From the NCBI GenBank assembly GCA_017461245.1, contig JAFTYW010000047.1, forward strand, positions 1 to 54,536: a stretch of DNA of 54,536 nt. Direction: 5' to 3'. Both the position numbers and the translations under genes were made by a program. The notes beneath the pieces were generated by a model. That model did no database searches. It saw only the letters and a program-made list of their open reading frames with translations, and was not told the origin of the DNA. Below are positions 1-7,521 of the stretch, piece after piece. Numbering within the stretch: the stretch's first letter is position 1; each line of letters starts with the position of its first letter. This DNA is from Oscillospiraceae bacterium (GTDB lineage: Bacteria; Bacillota; Clostridia; Oscillospirales; Ruminococcaceae).

Positions 1-1
1 A

Positions 2-2191
2 GGTGCACAAGGACCGCAGGGCGAAAAAGGCGAGACTGGTGCAACCGGCGCTCAAGGACCTCAGGGCGAGAAGGGCGAGACCGGTGCCACAGGTGCACAG
101 GGACCTCAAGGCGAGAAAGGTGAGCAAGGCGAAAAGGGCGATGATGGCAAGGATGCTATCGCGCCTATAGTTCAGATAAACAGCGAAACAAATAAATGGG
201 AAATCTCCACAGACGGCGGCCAGACCTGGACATCCACCACCGTTAATGCAACAGGACCCAAGGGCGACACAGGCGCACAAGGACCTCAAGGTGAAAAAGG
301 TGAGACCGGTGCCACAGGTGCACAAGGACCTCAAGGTGAAAAGGGTGAGACCGGTGCTACAGGTGCTCAAGGACCTCAAGGTGAAAAGGGCGAGACTGGC
401 GCAACCGGCGCTCAAGGACCCCAGGGCGAGAAAGGCGAACAAGGTGAGCAGGGCCCGCAGGGTGAGAAGGGCGAAACCGGAGCTGCAGGCACTGACGGCA
501 ACGGCATTACAGGAATCACCATTAACGAGAACAACTATCTTGTCATTACTATGAAAGAGGGCGAGCCCATTATCATTGAACAGTCCATTGTCGGACCGCA
601 GGGTGAAAAAGGCGAGAAAGGCGATACCGGAGCGACCGGTGCAACCGGAGCTGCGGGTGCCGACGGAGCAAAAGGTGAGCAAGGCAACGGCATTAAATCG
701 GTAAGACTCACTGCTGACTATAGGCTTATTATCACACTTGATGACGGCACAGAGCTTGCCCCCACTGATTCCATTCGCGGAGCACAGGGCGAAAAAGGCG
801 AAACTGGCGCTACAGGTGCGCAGGGCCCTCAAGGTGAGAAGGGTGAGACAGGTGCAACAGGAGCTACAGGTGCTAACGGTGAGGACGGACTTACTCCCAT
901 TCTCTCTATCGATGCAGACGGCAACCTTTATGTAAAATACGGCGAGGAAGGCACAGCTTCCCTGCTTGCAAACATCAAGGGCCCCAAAGGCGACCAAGGC
1001 GAAAAGGGCGAAACGGGAGCGACAGGTGCTACCGGACCCCAAGGTCCTCAGGGCGAGACAGGTGCAACCGGTGCCACAGGTGCACAAGGTCCTCAAGGCG
1101 AAAAGGGCGAACAAGGCCCCGCAGGACAGGACGGCACAAATGGTACAAACGGCGCTAACGGCAAGGACGGCAGAGGAATTTCCAAGACCGAAATTATAGA
1201 CGGCCACCTTTGGATCACATACACAGATGATTTAGAAAACCCCGTTGATGTAGGTAGGGTTATAGCCGATGACACTATCAAAAACGAAATCAGCCTACTT
1301 TCCTATACAGAATTAGCTGATGGAACATACGGCGCAACACTAAATTCGGCATTTTTAGAAAGCGCCACATCGGTTGCAATACCTAGTGAGTTTAATGGCA
1401 AAGCAGTAACCGCAATTTTAACCAGCGGTTTCAAAAATGCTATTTATCTTTCTCAAATAAGCATTCCTGATAGTGTTACATATATTGGAAGCCACGCGTT
1501 TGAAGGCTGCTCTAATTTAAAATCAATAACATTGCCTAATAACTTAAAAATGTTAGGGACTTCTGCTTTCAAAAATTGTACTGCCTTGGCGGAACCGGTA
1601 ATTATACCCGAATCCACGGAATTTAAATTTTATAGTAACGTTGCCGACATTGGCTCCACAACAGCAACATCATACAACGGAAGTGGTCAATTTAGTGGTT
1701 GTACGTCGCTAAAAGAGGTAATATTTGAATCAACAACAATTGATAGAATACCATATGGCTTTTGCCAAGACTGCACATCACTTGAAAAAATTAATATTCC
1801 AAATAGTGTAACCGAAATTGGCGGTAATGCCTTTAAAAATTGCACAGCATTACCCGATATAATTTTACCAGAATCGCTTATAACAATTGGATCAGAGTCA
1901 TTTTATGGTTGCAGTTCCTTGACAGAAATAACTATACCTGCAAATGTGACTGAAATAAAAATATTAGCGTTTGCAAAGACAAGTATAGTTGAAGCACACT
2001 TTGTAGTAAAGAGCGGTTGGAGCAGAGAGTATCAGCATTATAACTATTCTTATTCAAATACTGCAAAAACATTTACAACAACTGAAGTGAATGATGCATC
2101 GTTGATGGCAACATATTTGACTTCAACAGAATATAGAAGTTATGACAGTTATTACGATTATTATGAGTATTACTTCTATATAAGAGAATAA
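2..2191 (+). CDS. Collagen-like / BspA-type LRR surface protein (5' end outside window)
   Basis: The frame is open from base 2, so the gene begins upstream of the window; the Met at 551 is internal. About 730 residues are visible. The first ~420 are Gly-X-Y triplets (GPQGEKGETGATGA type) broken by 30-35-residue non-collagen modules (for example GNGIKSVRLTADYRLIITL and GRGISKTEIIDGHLWITY). From about base 1290 the protein changes to BspA-type leucine-rich repeats (LRR_5), with units such as IPDSVTYIGSHAFEGCSNL and LPNNLKMLGTSAFKNCTAL. It ends in a Tyr-rich tail with no LPXTG motif. Bacterial collagen-like proteins form extended trimeric stalks, and BspA LRRs are often adhesive, so a surface adhesin is likely. 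The anchor or signal would be in the missing N-terminus. Codon use is GC-rich in the collagen part and AT-rich in the LRR part, which suggests a chimeric origin. Confidence 0.85.
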   Translation, partial: GAQGPQGEKGETGATGAQGPQGEKGETGATGAQGPQGEKGEQGEKGDDGKDAIAPIVQINSETNKWEISTDGGQTWTSTTVNATGPKGDTGAQGPQGEKGETGATGAQGPQGEKGETGATGAQGPQGEKGETGATGAQGPQGEKGEQGEQGPQGEKGETGAAGTDGNGITGITINENNYLVITMKEGEPIIIEQSIVGPQGEKGEKGDTGATGATGAAGADGAKGEQGNGIKSVRLTADYRLIITLDDGTELAPTDSIRGAQGEKGETGATGAQGPQGEKGETGATGATGANGEDGLTPILSIDADGNLYVKYGEEGTASLLANIKGPKGDQGEKGETGATGATGPQGPQGETGATGATGAQGPQGEKGEQGPAGQDGTNGTNGANGKDGRGISKTEIIDGHLWITYTDDLENPVDVGRVIADDTIKNEISLLSYTELADGTYGATLNSAFLESATSVAIPSEFNGKAVTAILTSGFKNAIYLSQISIPDSVTYIGSHAFEGCSNLKSITLPNNLKMLGTSAFKNCTALAEPVIIPESTEFKFYSNVADIGSTTATSYNGSGQFSGCTSLKEVIFESTTIDRIPYGFCQDCTSLEKINIPNSVTEIGGNAFKNCTALPDIILPESLITIGSESFYGCSSLTEITIPANVTEIKILAFAKTSIVEAHFVVKSGWSREYQHYNYSYSNTAKTFTTTEVNDASLMATYLTSTEYRSYDSYYDYYEYYFYIRE

Positions 2192-2265
2192 TAAATTGAA
2201 ATGATAAAATTGATAAGACAAAGAATAATGGAGAGGTTAAAAAAGAATAATAGCTCGGTTTGGAG

Positions 2266-2311
2266 ATATTTCAGGAGCAGCTCTGCGATTAAAACGGCAC
2301 GCAGGAGATGC
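2266..2311 (+). repeat. Duplicated 3' end of azlD (left copy)
   Basis: This 46-nt stretch matches 3200-3247 at about 43 positions in the same orientation. The right copy is the last ~15 codons of azlD (minus strand). The left copy lies between the collagen-like gene and its terminator, so it is a relic of azlD. The pair brackets the Ser-rich lipoprotein gene. The small ORF that could be read across it (2201-2425, plus strand) is therefore probably not a gene. Confidence 0.8.
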
Positions 2312-2340
2312 CGCGAAAAAAATAAAGAGCTTACACAAAA

Positions 2341-2372
2341 AAACGGCAGGTCGCAAAGACCTGCCGTTTTTG
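2341..2372 (+). terminator. Rho-independent terminator (bidirectional)
   Basis: A perfect 12-bp stem (2341-2352 with 2358-2369) and 5-nt loop GCAAA are followed by T residues on the plus strand and preceded by A residues. It can end the collagen-like gene rightward and the lipoprotein gene leftward. Confidence 0.9.
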
Positions 2373-2421
2373 TTGTTTGGTTATCTCACGTGAGGATTGG
2401 CCTGTTAATTAAGCCAGTCTT

Positions 2422-3168
2422 TTAGTCCCACTCGTCTTCGGGCAAAACCACCCCGCCGCCTAACGACGTAGAGGTGCTATACTTTGAAGATGTGCTCTGA
2501 TCTGAAGATGAACTTTTCTTTGAGGACGTGCTATGCTGTGCGGAAGAATTTTTCTTTGAAGATGTACTTTGATGCGCAGAGGAGTTTTTCTCTGAAGAGG
2601 TGCTTTGCTCTGCAGAGGAGCTTTGCTTTGAGGAAGTGCTTTCCTCTTTAGTAGTAGCTGAAGTTTCTGTTTTGCTTTCTGAGGAGCTCTGCGGCTCGCT
2701 ACTATCCGATGAGCTTCCTTTATCATCATCTTTCTTTGAAGATGTGCTTTGCGGATTTTTGCCCTTTGAAGATGTTTCCTTACTATCGTTTGAGCCGGCC
2801 TTACTGCTTGTGCTTGAGGTCGAATTTGAATCAGAATATGGTTTTGAGGCGGAGTTCGAGGTAGAATCCGACTTTGAGGATGATGTTGAGTTTGAATCCG
2901 AGTTCATTTTTGAGCTTGATCCATCTGCAATATCATTGTCATTTTGAACATTGGAGGAAGCTGACCCCACAACACCGCTATTATGCTGAGGGTTGTCAGA
3001 GTTATCGGCATCATCGCCTTGAAGCGAAGACATTTCTGATGAATAACTAACCTCGCTATTTGTTATATCAGAAGGTGCGCCACTACTGTTTTTTTCAGGC
3101 TGACTGCATCCCGAAGCTGTAATTGCAACGGCAAGGATCAATAAAATCAGTATGTTGCTTTTTTTCAT
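2422..3168 (-). CDS. Ser-rich low-complexity lipoprotein
   Basis: The 248-residue protein starts with a lipoprotein signal (MKKSNILILLILAVAI, lipobox ASGC with Cys21). After that it is almost entirely Ser/Lys/Glu/Asp/Thr low complexity, with imperfect repeats of the type STSSKKNSSAQ, and it ends in GGGVVLPEDEWD. A GGGGG-rich ribosome-binding site precedes the ATG at 3168. No catalytic domain is recognisable. The long hydrophilic Ser-rich tract looks like a wall-spanning or glycosylatable stalk on a membrane-anchored protein. The repeats are DNA-level near-repeats, so length variation between strains is likely. The gene is bracketed by the azlD direct repeat, which suggests it was acquired or rearranged here. 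The function is unknown. Confidence 0.75.
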   Translation of the reverse strand: MKKSNILILLILAVAITASGCSQPEKNSSGAPSDITNSEVSYSSEMSSLQGDDADNSDNPQHNSGVVGSASSNVQNDNDIADGSSSKMNSDSNSTSSSKSDSTSNSASKPYSDSNSTSSTSSKAGSNDSKETSSKGKNPQSTSSKKDDDKGSSSDSSEPQSSSESKTETSATTKEESTSSKQSSSAEQSTSSEKNSSAHQSTSSKKNSSAQHSTSSKKSSSSDQSTSSKYSTSTSLGGGVVLPEDEWD

Positions 3169-3193
3169 TTGTTTTCCCCCATAACATAATGGT

Positions 3194-3511
3194 CTATATA
3201 TATTTCAGGAGCAACTCTGCGATTAAAACAGCGACGCAGGAAAATGCAGCGACCTGCACAAGACTTTTTTCAAGGTAGGCGAATATCAGAGCTACCACAA
3301 AGCCTACAAGGGCGGTGAGCCAGCTTGACGAAGCATAAAAAATTGCCGGCACCGTCATAACGCTTAAAACTGCAATAGGGATATAGTGCAGAAACGAAAG
3401 CACAAAGCGGTTTTGAATTTTGCGGCGCACCAAAACAAGCGGTATCATTCTGACTAAATATGTAACTCCCGCCATAACCGCAAGGTAGATAAAAAACTCA
3501 GTGTACGGCAT
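3194..3511 (-). CDS. azlD: AzlD family branched-chain amino acid exporter subunit
   Basis: The 105-residue protein has about four hydrophobic segments and the AzlD length and pattern (FLSFLHYIPIAVLSVMTVPAI). It pairs with the large subunit AzlC encoded directly upstream; the reading frames overlap by 14 bp, so translation is coupled. The AzlCD family exports branched-chain amino acids and confers 4-azaleucine resistance in Bacillus when derepressed. Its last ~15 codons are duplicated at 2266-2311. No Lrp/AsnC-type regulator gene is adjacent. Confidence 0.85.
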   Translation of the reverse strand: MPYTEFFIYLAVMAGVTYLVRMIPLVLVRRKIQNRFVLSFLHYIPIAVLSVMTVPAIFYASSSWLTALVGFVVALIFAYLEKSLVQVAAFSCVAVLIAELLLKYI

Positions 3512-4226
3512 CAGCTTCTACCTCCTCGGTTTCAATTTTTATGGGAGCTACCAGCGCCATTATAACGCTGGCCGCCACGGCGCAGATTATAATAACAAAG
3601 CCGCTGGGAACTGTGTTCAAAACGGGGATATACTTAAAGGCGCAGCTTAAAATAACCGAGATAAACACGCACATTGCCGCCGCTTTGTCGCTCTTTGCCT
3701 GCGGCACGACTATTGCGATAAACATTCCGTAAATGGCAACACCCAGCGAGGTTGTAACAACAGCGGGCAGTATATTTCCTGCAACCGCGCCGATAACCGT
3801 TCCCGCTGACCAGCCTAAGACGGGGGTCAGAATAAGGCCGTACATATATTTATAGCCGACAGTTCCCTTATTTGAAACCGAAACAGCGAAGATCTCGTCG
3901 GTATTTCCAAAGGCCACCAAAAATCTATGTATACCTTTTACATTCGGAGCGAGCTTTTGCGACAGTGACACAGACATCAGCGCGTACCTCGAATTGATGA
4001 CAAGCTGAGAAATAGCAAGCTCGATAAGTCCACCGCCCGCGCAGATGATGGGGACTGCGGCAAGCTGACCCGCCGAGGTCAAGTTTGTCATAGAAATAAG
4101 GAGCGCCTGCAGAACCGTAAGCCCGCTGGCAACCGCGAAAATTCCAAACGCGAAGGAGACCGAAAAGTATCCTACACAAATCGGCAATCCGTCGGTTATT
4201 CCTTTTTTAAAACTGTTTTGTTCCAT
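3498..4226 (-). CDS. azlC: AzlC family branched-chain amino acid permease
   Basis: The 242-residue integral membrane protein has typical AzlC features: an N-terminal FKKGITDGLPICVGYFSVSF segment, a central MTNLTSAGQLAAVPI segment, and a GNTDEIFAVS motif. ATG 4226 is preceded by AGAAGG. It forms a two-gene operon with azlD and is predicted to export branched-chain amino acids or analogues across the cytoplasmic membrane. Confidence 0.9.
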   Translation of the reverse strand: MEQNSFKKGITDGLPICVGYFSVSFAFGIFAVASGLTVLQALLISMTNLTSAGQLAAVPIICAGGGLIELAISQLVINSRYALMSVSLSQKLAPNVKGIHRFLVAFGNTDEIFAVSVSNKGTVGYKYMYGLILTPVLGWSAGTVIGAVAGNILPAVVTTSLGVAIYGMFIAIVVPQAKSDKAAAMCVFISVILSCAFKYIPVLNTVPSGFVIIICAVAASVIMALVAPIKIETEEVEADAVH

Positions 4227-4270
4227 TTAAATGCCTTCTTAAAAGATATTTCCGCAACCCATTTTAGCAC

Positions 4271-4300
4271 AAAAAGCCGCGCTATGCAATAGCGCGGCTT
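4271..4300 (-). terminator. Terminator of glmS
   Basis: A perfect 12-bp stem (4274-4285 with 4289-4300) with a 3-nt loop has a T5 run on the minus strand. It lies 5 bp beyond the glmS stop codon. Confidence 0.9.
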
Positions 4301-4305
4301 TGATT

Positions 4306-6129
4306 TTATTCAACAGTTACAGATTTTGCAAGGTTTCTCGGCTTATCAACATCACAGCCTCTTATGACCGAGGTGTGATAGGCAAAAAGCTGGATAAAGG
4401 GTGCTAAGGCAAGCGGCATAAAAAGGTCTGAGATCTCGGGCATTAGAACAAGGTTGTCATAAACGTCGTCAGCAATGGCGGCATCAGTGCGGCAGACTAA
4501 AGTTACCGCAGCGCCGCGTGCCTTGACCTCTTTTACATTGCTTATCATTTTCTCAAAAAGCGGGGTCTGGGTTGCTATGGCAATGACCGGAACGCCGTCT
4601 GTCACAAGCGAGATCGTGCCGTGCTTAAGCTCACCCGCGGCGTAAGCCTCGCTGTGAATATAGGAAATTTCTTTAAGCTTTAGCGAGCCCTCGACCGAAA
4701 GCGAATAATCCATTCCCCTGCCGATGAAAAAGAGGCTCTCGGTGTTCTTATTCTGCTCAGCAAGCTTTTTGCAGGTGGGGTCAAGGTCACGTATAAGCCT
4801 TTCAATCAGCTTTGGCATAGCGGCAAGCTCAGCGCTCTTCTCAGCGACCTCGTTTTCATTCATTGTACCTTTAACGAGCGCTAAGCGCAGAGCAAAAAGA
4901 TACATAACGGCGCTCTGCACGCTATAGGCCTTTGTGCTTGCCACCGCAATTTCGGGACCCGCCGAGGTAAAGAGTGCGCCGTCCGCCTCTCTTGCGATCG
5001 ACGAGCCGACCACGTTGACAACTGCGAGGGTATACGCCCCCATTTTCTTAGCAAGACGCAGGGCGGCGAGTGTGTCTGCCGTTTCGCCCGACTGGGAAAT
5101 TACAATAACCAGATCGTTTTTATCGACGATGGGATTTACATACCGAAACTCTGAGGCAACGCTGACTTCGACGGGTGTTCTCGCAAGCTTCTCAATGGCA
5201 GTCTTGCCTATAAGCCCCGCGTGCATAGCCGTTCCGCAGCCGACTATGTGAATTTTATTTACCGCCGCAAGTCGTTTATCACCAAGCGAGAGATTTAAAA
5301 CATCGGGCAGACCGCCGATCATATGCGGCGAGATGGTGTTTTTAAGCGCTTCGGGTTCCTCGTATATCTCTTTTAACATAAAATGCTCAAAGCCGCCCTT
5401 TTCGGCAGCCTCAAGGCTCCAATTTGCCTCAAAAACCTCTTTATCTATACTCTCGCCCTCTAAACTGAGCACGCTGACACCGCTTTCTTTGAGCACCGCG
5501 ATTTCGTTTTCGTCAAGAAGATAATAGCGGCGGGTGTATTTCAAGACCGCGGGAATATCCGACGCGACAAAGCTCTCGCCGTTAGACAACCCGACGATAA
5601 GCGGGCTATCGCGGCGCACGGCGTAAATCTCATCTGGGCGGTCTGAGAACAAAATCGCGAGAGCGTACGAGCCGCGTATTTTGCGAGTTAGCTCAGCTAT
5701 CGCCTTTATCGGTTCGCCCTTGTAAAGCCTATCTAAAAGGGCGGCGGCAGTTTCGGTGTCGGTCTCTGAGGCAAAGGTATAGCCGCCCTTTTCAAGATCC
5801 TTTTTAAGCTCAATATAGTTTTCAATAATTCCGTTATGAACTAGTGTAACTCTACCCGCAGAGTGCGGGTGGGAGTTAGCATACGACGGCTCTCCGTGGG
5901 TTGCCCAGCGGGTATGCCCTATTCCGCAGTTGCCATAAGGGGTGCCTGCGCTTTTCATATACTCCTCTAAATCAGAGAGTCTGCCCTTTTCCTTTCGCAC
6001 AGCTATTTCTCCGTCACTGAAAACGGCGATGCCCGCCGAGTCATAGCCGCGATATTCAAGGCGGCGAAGTCCTGAGATAAGGATATCTGCCGCCTCCTTA
6101 CTTCCTACATAGCCCACTATTCCACACAT
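4306..6129 (-). CDS. glmS: Glutamine-fructose-6-phosphate aminotransferase (isomerizing), GlmS
   Basis: This makes glucosamine-6-phosphate from fructose-6-phosphate and glutamine, the first committed step to UDP-GlcNAc, in the cytoplasm. The protein has an N-terminal class II glutaminase domain (MCGIVGYVG, nucleophile Cys2; GHTRWATHG; SETDTE) and two SIS domains (ISQSGETADTLAALR; STKAYSVQ), and ends in PRNLAKSVTVE. At 607 residues it has the usual GlmS length. ATG 6129 is chosen because Cys2 must become N-terminal and AAGGAG lies 8 nt upstream; a TTG two codons earlier sits only 2 nt after that site. It has its own promoter with an operator-like motif shared with the XRE-GlmM operon. No glmS ribozyme was recognised in the roughly 66-nt leader. 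Confidence 0.97.
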   Translation of the reverse strand: MCGIVGYVGSKEAADILISGLRRLEYRGYDSAGIAVFSDGEIAVRKEKGRLSDLEEYMKSAGTPYGNCGIGHTRWATHGEPSYANSHPHSAGRVTLVHNGIIENYIELKKDLEKGGYTFASETDTETAAALLDRLYKGEPIKAIAELTRKIRGSYALAILFSDRPDEIYAVRRDSPLIVGLSNGESFVASDIPAVLKYTRRYYLLDENEIAVLKESGVSVLSLEGESIDKEVFEANWSLEAAEKGGFEHFMLKEIYEEPEALKNTISPHMIGGLPDVLNLSLGDKRLAAVNKIHIVGCGTAMHAGLIGKTAIEKLARTPVEVSVASEFRYVNPIVDKNDLVIVISQSGETADTLAALRLAKKMGAYTLAVVNVVGSSIAREADGALFTSAGPEIAVASTKAYSVQSAVMYLFALRLALVKGTMNENEVAEKSAELAAMPKLIERLIRDLDPTCKKLAEQNKNTESLFFIGRGMDYSLSVEGSLKLKEISYIHSEAYAAGELKHGTISLVTDGVPVIAIATQTPLFEKMISNVKEVKARGAAVTLVCRTDAAIADDVYDNLVLMPEISDLFMPLALAPFIQLFAYHTSVIRGCDVDKPRNLAKSVTVE

Positions 6130-6201
6130 ACACAAATCTCCTTAAGGTGTATTCACTTTTATAATTTTTCCTTTACGCAGTAAATTATACCGTTACGCTA
6201 T

Positions 6202-6267
6202 ATACTATAAAAAACATTGGAGATTTACAACCAACTTGGGCTTGAAATTTTTGCAACCATTGGTTAC
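6202..6267 (-). promoter_or_regulatory. glmS promoter with GGTTGC operator motif
   Basis: On the minus strand, reading toward glmS, the order is GTAACC (6267-6262), 3-nt spacer, GGTTGC (6258-6253), 20 nt, GGTTGT (6232-6227). The last half-site overlaps the -35 box TTGTAA (6230-6225). The -10 box TAGTAT (6207-6202) follows after 17 bp. The same arrangement, 33 of 41 nt identical over the half-sites and intervening bases, is found at 23700-23765 upstream of the XRE-GlmM fusion. The likely reading is an operator overlapping -35, occupied by the XRE domain of that protein. Whether binding represses or activates cannot be told from sequence. Confidence 0.7.
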
Positions 6268-6296
6268 AAGCCTTTTCTAATGTTGCGCAGAATAAT

Positions 6297-6328
6297 AAAA
6301 AACGGCGAGCCGTTCGGCTCGCCGTTTT
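6297..6328 (-). terminator. Terminator of the rpsF-ssb-rpsR operon
   Basis: A 13-bp perfect stem (6299-6311 with 6316-6328), loop GTTC, with a T6 run on the minus strand, starts 6 bp after the rpsR stop codon. Confidence 0.9.
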
Positions 6329-6333
6329 ATTTT

Positions 6334-6576
6334 TTAGTTGTTTACGTAAGGCAGGAATGCAAGGTGTCTTGCACGCTTGATTGCCTTAGTGAGTTCTCTC
6401 TGATGGTATGCGCAGGTTCCTGTTACTCTTCTGGGAATGATCTTGCCGCGCTCTGAAATGTACTTTCTGAGCTTTGCAACATCTTTATAATCGATCTGAG
6501 CTCCAGCCTTATCAACGCAGAATGCGCAAACCTTTTTACGACCCTTACGGCCAAAAGATCTCTCGGTCCTTTCCAT
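6334..6576 (-). CDS. rpsR: 30S ribosomal protein S18
   Basis: The 80-residue basic protein has the S18 core ([25 protein letters not shown], then [12 protein letters not shown]). The N-terminal CAFC pair is part of the zinc-type (C+) form of S18. S18 pairs with S6 on the 30S platform. The gene is last in the conserved rpsF-ssb-rpsR operon. AAGGAGG precedes the ATG. Confidence 0.97.
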   Translation of the reverse strand: MERTERSFGRKGRKKVCAFCVDKAGAQIDYKDVAKLRKYISERGKIIPRRVTGTCAYHQRELTKAIKRARHLAFLPYVNN

Positions 6577-6619
6577 TGTGGCGACCTCCTTTTTTGGTTT
6601 AGTTAAAGTTTACTTTTTG

Positions 6620-7069
6620 TCAGAACGGAAGGTCATCATCGTCCTGCTCGTTTACTACCTCGAAGTCACCGTTGCTTCCCGAAGAGAAAGCAGTTGCGGG
6701 AACTTCAAACGAAGCAACATTTTCACGGGAAGCAGTACCGCTTTCGGCCTTGCTGCCTGTGAACGAAACGTTGTTTGCAACGACTTCGTATGCTGTTCTT
6801 TTATTTCCGTCCTTATCCTCGTAATTGCGGGTCTGAAGCGAACCTTCGATCGCAATCATACTGCCTTTTCTGAAATATTTGCAGACAAATTCAGCAGTCT
6901 GACGCCAGGCAACGATGGTAATAAAATCGGCCTGTCTTTCGCCTGTTTCCTTGTTTGCAAAATTACGGTCTACGGCAATTCTAAAAGAAGTAACGGAAGC
7001 ACCGTTTGCAGTTTGTTTAAGCTCAGGGTCAGCAACAAGTCTACCCATAAGAACGACAACATTGATCAT
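6620..7069 (-). CDS. ssb: Single-stranded DNA-binding protein
   Basis: The 149-residue protein has an N-terminal OB fold (MINVVVLMGRLVADPEL; DFITIVAWRQTAEFVCKYF; KGSMIAIEGSLQTRNYEDKDGN), a flexible Gly/Ser linker and the acidic tip DDDLPF that recruits partner proteins. It protects ssDNA in replication, repair and recombination. It lies between rpsF and rpsR, its standard place in Bacillota. Confidence 0.97.
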   Translation of the reverse strand: MINVVVLMGRLVADPELKQTANGASVTSFRIAVDRNFANKETGERQADFITIVAWRQTAEFVCKYFRKGSMIAIEGSLQTRNYEDKDGNKRTAYEVVANNVSFTGSKAESGTASRENVASFEVPATAFSSGSNGDFEVVNEQDDDDLPF

Positions 7070-7114
7070 AAAAGAACATCCTTCCTTTTAAGTTAGGGCT
7101 TCTGACGCACCTGA

Positions 7115-7408
7115 TTATTCCTTGCTGATAACAAGTGAACGAAGAACCTCGTCTGTAATATTGCAGACACGGTCAAGCTCAGCAGGGAATTCGGGATTGC
7201 TGGTGAAATTGTAGAGAACATAGTAGCCCTCGGTCATGTCATTGATAGGATATGCGAACTTGCGAACGCCCCATTCATCAACACTTTCCACCGATCCGTT
7301 TGCAGCAATCAGGTTAGTAAACTTCTCGGCGACGGCTTTAACTGCCTCCTCACCGATGCTGTTATCGATAACCAAAAAAGCTTCATACTTTGCTGTTACC
7401 TTCGGCAT
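7115..7408 (-). CDS. rpsF: 30S ribosomal protein S6
   Basis: The protein has the S6 ferredoxin-like fold pattern (YEAFLVIDNSIGEEAVKAVAEKF; WGVRKFAYPINDMTEGYYVLYNF; LRSLVISKE). ATG 7408 is chosen because AAGGAGG lies 8 nt upstream; the GTG three codons earlier is directly adjacent to the ribosome-binding site. This gives 97 residues. It is first in the rpsF-ssb-rpsR operon. S6:S18 autoregulates such operons through the leader in other bacteria; the leader here (7409-7486) is long enough, but I could not confirm the motif. Confidence 0.96.
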   Translation of the reverse strand: MPKVTAKYEAFLVIDNSIGEEAVKAVAEKFTNLIAANGSVESVDEWGVRKFAYPINDMTEGYYVLYNFTSNPEFPAELDRVCNITDEVLRSLVISKE

Positions 7409-7492
7409 TTTGTGCACCTCCTTTTGGACTTTGGCCCCCTAATTTTTTAAGGAGCAAGGATGAATGCCGCACTTTGCGACAATACAACATTG

Positions 7493-7521
7493 ATTATAAC
7501 AATTTAATTTCTTTCTGTCAA
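7493..7521 (-). promoter_or_regulatory. Consensus sigma-A promoter of rpsF-ssb-rpsR
   Basis: TTGACA (7521-7516), a 17-bp spacer and TATAAT (7498-7493) are a perfect consensus match. The -35 box overlaps the TGA stop codon of the upstream AraC gene (7518-7520). Confidence 0.92.

Noticed and set aside
246-1281. Several ORFs in other frames of the collagen-like region, both strands
   Set aside because: They are shadows of Gly-X-Y repeat DNA; the frame open from base 2 to 2191 explains the sequence.
2201-2425. 74-residue plus-strand ORF after the collagen-like gene
   Set aside because: It runs through the azlD relic and a strong terminator hairpin and overlaps the end of the lipoprotein gene.
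6130-6200. glmS ribozyme in the glmS leader
   Set aside because: The leader from the predicted start is only about 66 nt and no core ribozyme sequence was recognised; a covariance search would settle it.
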